Shown here piece by piece: positions 41,202 to 45,074 of a stretch of 45,074 bases of DNA (within the stretch, counting starts at the first letter, position 1; every line of letters begins with the position of its first letter). Position numbers and translations under genes: made by a program. Origin of the DNA: Deltaproteobacteria bacterium (GTDB lineage Bacteria; Desulfobacterota; Desulfobacteria; Desulfobacterales; Desulfatirhabdiaceae); the NCBI GenBank assembly GCA_016219185.1, contig JACRBZ010000107.1, forward strand, positions 1 through 45,074. Reading direction: 5' to 3'. A model generated the notes under the pieces. The model saw only the letters and a list, made by a program, of their open reading frames with translations. It was not told where the DNA came from and searched no databases.

Positions 41202-42998
41202 ATGACTGATTCGACGTCAGAGCCAACGCCGGCTGCCACCCCTGGCGCCGTGCCCGGCACTAATAAACACTTTCTTCGGCAGGTGCTTCGCCTCGCGGGC
41301 CAGTATTGGAAATGCAAGCGGCGTGCGAAAGTCCGTAGCGCGACACTGCTGCTGTTGCTGCTCACCATGGGGCAAGTCGGGCTCATGGTATGGGTCAATT
41401 ACTGGAACCGAGCGTTGTTCGACGCGCTCGAACAACGCTCGATACATGGTCTGCTTCTTCAGGTGGGGGTTTTTGCACTGATCTTCGTCATCACGATCGC
41501 CGTCACGGCGGCGCACATGATTGTCAAGCGCTGGCTGATGATCGACTGCCGCGCCTGGCTGACAGAGCAGTTGGTCGGGAGCTGGATGGAAGACGGTCGC
41601 CATTACCGTCTGCTCTTCAGTGCCGGCAACCTCGACAACCCCGACCAGCGCATTGCCGAAGACATCCGCATCGCAACGGAGAGCACGATCGCACTGGCCC
41701 ACTCGCTGGTCTACTGCCTGATGACCATCGGTCTTTTCATCGAAATCCTGTGGTCGGTGTCGGGTGCGGTCGTTTTGCCGGGTACCCATGTTCAGGTGCC
41801 GGGCTACATGGTGCCGCTGGCTTTCGGTTATGCGGCCCTGGGTAGCACGATCAGTTGGATGATCGGCCGACCGCTGGTGCGCGCGACAAACGCGCTGCAG
41901 ACCGCGGAGGCGACATATCGCTTCGGTTTGTCACAAGCGCGAGAGAACACGGAAGCGATCGCGCTCTTGCGCGGCGAGCCGATGGAGCGCGCCAGCGCGT
42001 CGGCACGATTTGGCAAGATCGTTCGCGAATGGAATCGGCAGTCGCTCGCATACATGGGCTTGGTCTCGTTCGGATCGGGATACGGTGCGCTGCTGCCGGT
42101 ATTTCCAATCCTGGTCGCCGCGCCCCAGTACATCTCTGGAGCGATGTCGCTCGGTGTGCTGATGCAGGCTGCGCAGGCATTTCAGCGCCTGACTTCCGCG
42201 CTTTCCTGGCCGGTGGACAACATCGGCGAGATTGCGCGCTGCCGCGCGTCAGCCGACCGCGTGCTGTCACTCTACGAGGCCATGCTTCAATTGGATGCTG
42301 ACGCTCAGGCCCCAAGCACCCAGCGCATCGCCCTGGGCCGATCGGAACGCGCTCGCCTGGTAATCGAGGATCTTTGTATCACCGAACCCTCGGGGCACAT
42401 CCTGCTCGAGAACTTCAGCGTTGATATCCGCCGCGGCGAAAGGGTGCTGATTGAGGGGAATCCCGCAGTGACGGGAAGCCTGTTCAAGGTGATCGGCGGG
42501 CTCTGGCCCTGGGGCAGCGGGCGGGTGTGGCTGCCGGCCAAGGGAAATATGCTGTTCGTTGCCCAGCGGCCCTTCCTGCCCGAGGGCACCCTGCGCGAAA
42601 CGCTCTGCTACCCGCATCCTCCGGATGCCTTCCCCGGCCCCGCCATCCACCACGCGCTCGAATGCGTGGGCATGGCATGGCTTGCCCCACGCATGGACGA
42701 GCGGGACAACTGGGAGCAGGTGCTGCCGCAACGCGCCCAGCAGCGGCTCGGCATCGCACGTGTGCTGCTCCAACAGCCGGCCTGGGTGTTCATGGAAGAG
42801 GCCACCGATGCCATTGACCCCAGGGGCGAGCGGCTGATCCTCGATATGCTCCGCCGTGAGTTACCCAACGCGACCCTGCTGAACATCAGCCTTCATCCGG
42901 AACTCAGGCAACTGTACCAGCGCACGCTGATTCTGAGCCGGGTACACGAGGCGAAGGTCTTGTTAAACGGGCGGCACGGAAACGGCGGCACTCATTGA
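41202..42998 (+). CDS. SbmA/YddA-type ABC permease with degraded ATPase domain
   Basis: The 598-residue protein has an N-terminal membrane domain (about 45-330) with the NxDQRIxxD-type signature NPDQRIAEDI (146-155) and a C-terminal nucleotide-binding domain. The core ATPase motifs are altered: Walker A reads GNPAVTGSLFK (419-429) with no GKS/T lysine, the signature region reads VLPQRAQQRLGIAR (507-520) instead of LSGGQ, and Walker B ends MEE (531-533). The Q-loop-like AQRPFLPEGT and the H of SLHPEL remain. It is likely an ATPase-dead or repurposed transporter. GC is clearly higher than in neighbouring genes, which suggests a separate origin. The start could be later than 41202. Confidence 0.85.
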   Translation: MTDSTSEPTPAATPGAVPGTNKHFLRQVLRLAGQYWKCKRRAKVRSATLLLLLLTMGQVGLMVWVNYWNRALFDALEQRSIHGLLLQVGVFALIFVITIAVTAAHMIVKRWLMIDCRAWLTEQLVGSWMEDGRHYRLLFSAGNLDNPDQRIAEDIRIATESTIALAHSLVYCLMTIGLFIEILWSVSGAVVLPGTHVQVPGYMVPLAFGYAALGSTISWMIGRPLVRATNALQTAEATYRFGLSQARENTEAIALLRGEPMERASASARFGKIVREWNRQSLAYMGLVSFGSGYGALLPVFPILVAAPQYISGAMSLGVLMQAAQAFQRLTSALSWPVDNIGEIARCRASADRVLSLYEAMLQLDADAQAPSTQRIALGRSERARLVIEDLCITEPSGHILLENFSVDIRRGERVLIEGNPAVTGSLFKVIGGLWPWGSGRVWLPAKGNMLFVAQRPFLPEGTLRETLCYPHPPDAFPGPAIHHALECVGMAWLAPRMDERDNWEQVLPQRAQQRLGIARVLLQQPAWVFMEEATDAIDPRGERLILDMLRRELPNATLLNISLHPELRQLYQRTLILSRVHEAKVLLNGRHGNGGTH

Positions 42999-44134
42999 AA
43001 TCGCGGCGGCAGCCAGCCTCTTTCGACGCACTCGCGAAAGCACCACTCCGGCGTGGTCTCGGTTCGAAAGCTCCAGAAAAACCAGCCTCGGTATAGCTCG
43101 AAGGTCAGGAGCTGCGCAGCGCCGTAAGCACGATACGCAACGTCCTGCTGGAGCTTGTCCATGCGCAGCAGTGCGTGGTCAAACGGCCCATCGGCCCAGA
43201 GCGAGACGACCTCCAGGTCGAGCCCCAGGCTCCATTCGCCCACGATCGTCGGGAGCATCAGCTCGCGCCCGATATCATCGACTTCCTGCCGCCATAGGTC
43301 TCCGGCCTTATGCATGTGGCCGTGTATGTCCATTTCGATGTCGTTGCGATCGAAGCACTGATAGCGGTGTATGTCGAAGATCACGTTCTGATACTGCGGC
43401 GGCTGCATGAAGCCCAGGTACTCGCGGTGCGAGCGGAAGCCGTCGTGGAAAACGATCGCCACGCGCTCCGGCGGGCAATGCTTGCGGATCGCCTCGTAGG
43501 CGCGCAGATAGTACGCTTTGAGCAGTTCCGTGGGCACATCCCAACGCGGTTCGTTGAGCAGTTGAATGCCGTAAAGGGCGGGTGCGAGGCGGTAGCGCTC
43601 GGCAAGCCTTCCCAGCACCTCGACCGAATGTGCCAGGTATTCCTCGCGCGTGTGCCATTCGCAGACATCCTTGATGCCGCCGTTGTCAAAGCCGTTCTGG
43701 CAGCCGGGGGCGGCGTGGAGGTCGAGTATGATGCAAATGCCGAATTCCGCGGCCCAGTCGAAAGCGCGGTCCAGCACGTCGATGCCGCCTTCGACAAAAG
43801 GATGCGGGTTTGGGCCGTACTTGCCGTGATACGGATATGGCGGGCCGAAGATCCAGTGCCCGAGCGGAATGCGAACCGCGTTGATGCCCACGCCCGCAAG
43901 CCATGCAAAATCCTCGCGCGTGATAAAGCGCTCCCAGTGGGCGCGCAGCCGCGACGGCGCCTCCGGGCCCAGCTCCGCGCACCAGGTGGTCTCATCGGTT
44001 GCCGCAAGTCCCTCGAACAAGCTCGGAGTCATCCACTTCTCCAGCAGCAGCCATCCGCCGAGATTGACCCCGCGGAGGCGGGCGGGTGGGTTTAACATGA
44101 CAGGATCGGACATGGCGGCTTCTCGCAGTCCCAT
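42992..44134 (-). CDS. GH5-like beta-glucanase, cytoplasmic
   Basis: The 380-residue protein is a (beta/alpha)8 glycoside hydrolase: RGVNLGGWLLLEKWMTPSLF at the start, then WLAGVGINAVRIPLGHW, LDLHAAPGCQNGFDN, IQLLNEPRWD (the proton-donor Glu, in NEP) and IVGEWSLGL (the nucleophile Glu). This is the pattern of GH5 exo-beta-1,3-glucanase-like enzymes. No signal peptide is seen; ATG 44113 is an alternative start (MSDPVML) preceded by GAGAAG. It converges on the ABC gene and overlaps its end by seven bases. GC-rich, like the ABC gene. Confidence 0.88.
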   Translation of the reverse strand: MGLREAAMSDPVMLNPPARLRGVNLGGWLLLEKWMTPSLFEGLAATDETTWCAELGPEAPSRLRAHWERFITREDFAWLAGVGINAVRIPLGHWIFGPPYPYHGKYGPNPHPFVEGGIDVLDRAFDWAAEFGICIILDLHAAPGCQNGFDNGGIKDVCEWHTREEYLAHSVEVLGRLAERYRLAPALYGIQLLNEPRWDVPTELLKAYYLRAYEAIRKHCPPERVAIVFHDGFRSHREYLGFMQPPQYQNVIFDIHRYQCFDRNDIEMDIHGHMHKAGDLWRQEVDDIGRELMLPTIVGEWSLGLDLEVVSLWADGPFDHALLRMDKLQQDVAYRAYGAAQLLTFELYRGWFFWSFRTETTPEWCFRECVERGWLPPRFQ

Positions 44135-44446
44135 CGGCGCGTATATAAGACCCTTGCAGGTCCCGCCGATGGATAAGAACCTGCTTTTGGGGGAAAGATA
44201 AAAATCTTATTTTTTATAAAGAATAATATTGATAATTGCAACAGCGTTTAACCGAAAGCCGCTCTCAGAACCTCGACGTCCGCAACGGGGACAAACCTTT
44301 CAATGGTTCCGGTTGGGCATCAGGGGTCAATAACTTCCCCCTTTGGGAAAGGGGTACTGAGGGGGATTTTTCCGCGGGATACGCATCTAAAATCCCCCCT
44401 GGCCCCCCTTTTTCAAAGGGGGAGAATCATTTTCTTGGAAATGAGA
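44135..44446. other. Intergenic region with compound palindromic repeat
   Basis: The 312-base stretch carries the repeat at 44337-44422 and no gene. A terminator-like AAAGGGGG stem at the end lies downstream of the membrane protein gene on the minus strand. Confidence 0.5.
44337..44422. repeat. Compound palindrome, CCCCCTTTG-type dispersed repeat
   Basis: It has an outer CCCCCTTTGGGAAAGGGG at 44337-44354, an inner perfect stem GGGGGATTTT / AAAATCCCCC at 44361-44370 and 44389-44398, and a third perfect stem CCCCCTTT / AAAGGGGG at 44404-44411 and 44415-44422. It resembles a repeat seen widely between genes in related genomes. Confidence 0.75.
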
Positions 44447-45074
44447 TTAATGATGTTTGTGTTCGTAGAACGGCCATTTGTGGAAGAACCATTCGTTCCA
44501 GAGCAGGGGGATAATCCACCAGAAATTCCAGATCAGGGATTCACCGTGAACGAATTTATGGCCCCAGTGCGGATTTCCAAGGCCCCAGGAGCCGAAATCG
44601 CCATGATAAAAAATGGCATAATTGATCACGCAAAGCACTATCACGCCGATGGTCCGAAATCCGAATCCGGCCCAGGAATCCACGTCATCCATGGGAACCA
44701 TATCATCAAAATAATGATGCCAGGCCAGAAACGGAATCAGGGTGAAGCCCGCGATTTCAGCCGCGTGATACCACATGAAGCGAAGTTTTTCCGCATCCTT
44801 GTCCATATGATGCAGCACGTCCCCCAGCCACAGGGGGATCAGTTTGACGCAAATCGTGGCCATGATATAACCGCCGATAATGATCAGGCCAAAAGAGACC
44901 AGTCCCCTGGCCGGTTGCGGAAGGGCAATGGCCGACCAGGGTTTTCCCCGCCAGACATTGGCGGTCATGAACAGGATAACGATCATCCATTCCCACCAGC
45001 CGAATACCCAGTGAACATGGGAAAAACCGACAATGCTGGTCCACCAGGGCGTATTCAGGCCAAAGGAAGTCCCG
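44447..45074 (-). CDS. Partial multi-pass membrane protein
   Basis: The open frame runs off the window's right edge, so only the C-terminal part is here (209 residues, 179 from the first internal ATG). It has several hydrophobic spans (SIVGFSHVHWVFGWWEWMIVILFM, ARGLVSFGLIIIGGYIMATICVKLIPLWLG, FRTIGVIVLCVINYAIFYHG and IWNFWWIIPLLWNEWFFH) and is rich in Trp and His, including HHYFDD and WHH. That pattern suggests metal or heme ligands in the membrane, but no family can be named safely. Confidence 0.7.
   Translation of the reverse strand, partial: GTSFGLNTPWWTSIVGFSHVHWVFGWWEWMIVILFMTANVWRGKPWSAIALPQPARGLVSFGLIIIGGYIMATICVKLIPLWLGDVLHHMDKDAEKLRFMWYHAAEIAGFTLIPFLAWHHYFDDMVPMDDVDSWAGFGFRTIGVIVLCVINYAIFYHGDFGSWGLGNPHWGHKFVHGESLIWNFWWIIPLLWNEWFFHKWPFYEHKHH

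Noticed and set aside
1..45074. tRNA, rRNA, CRISPR arrays, prophage structural genes
   Set aside because: No cloverleaf, rRNA stretch, spaced repeat array or phage structural gene was seen; the repeats present are dispersed palindromes.

Overview
The window looks like a chromosomal segment from an anaerobic, GC-moderate Desulfobacterota-type bacterium (sulfate-reducer relatives). This is inferred from three things: an acyl-CoA carboxylase operon with separate biotin carboxylase and biotin carrier genes next to a sigma-54 regulator, the many small toxin-antitoxin loci, and interspersed palindromic repeats. No rRNA, tRNA or CRISPR array was seen, so the taxonomic call is soft.

Layout. (1) 1-6019: a visibly AT-rich island of co-directional genes: a protein with no clear start, a receiver-HD phosphohydrolase, an unrecognised 425-residue protein, a small helical protein, a TIR-domain protein and a 180-residue protein. 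It is the best candidate for an undescribed conflict or signalling system. (2) 6254-8503: an unknown membrane protein and a lipoprotein lipase. (3) 8576-14673: a toxin-antitoxin cluster (RelE-type, TacAT-type, a HigBA-type pair with a truncated toxin, a ParE/RelE pair, MazEF), an orphan PstI/BsuBI-family endonuclease domain, an MFS transporter and decayed gene fragments. (4) 14678-24260, minus strand: an eight-gene operon for activation, dehydrogenation, carboxylation and hydration of a branched or terpenoid acyl-CoA (acyl-CoA ligase, carboxyltransferase, biotin carboxylase, BCCP, enoyl-CoA hydratase, AtuA-like protein, acyl-CoA dehydrogenase, hexapeptide protein). It faces a divergent PAS-sigma-54 activator at 24648. 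The region between them holds a recognisable -24/-12 promoter, three GTTTCAT operator repeats, a sigma-70 promoter and a 140-bp inverted-repeat element. (5) 26276-32185: an OmpA-like lipoprotein, a zinc-ribbon/pRiA4b ORF-3-like gene with an MFS transporter, AzlCD, a MocR regulator and a small protein. (6) 32933-39915: a large secreted propeller-phosphoesterase, a saccharopine-dehydrogenase-like protein, an atypical SDR and a PDZ protein. (7) 39946-41034: a REP-type Y1 transposase element with 22-bp inverted ends. (8) 41202-44134: a GC-rich convergent pair, an SbmA/YddA-type ABC protein with degraded ATPase motifs and a GH5-like glycosidase. The end holds a compound palindromic repeat and part of a membrane protein.

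Two themes stand out. First, the window is littered with short duplicated segments that join gene edges: 8078/26118, 9303/14563, 12056/26143, 13403/27070, 27103/30282 and 37546/41050. They suggest an old segmental duplication with complementary deletions, and in one case a duplicated promoter-operator now sits in front of a different operon. Second, several enzymes carry changed catalytic motifs (ABC ATPase, SDR, acyl-CoA dehydrogenase), all read directly from the sequence.
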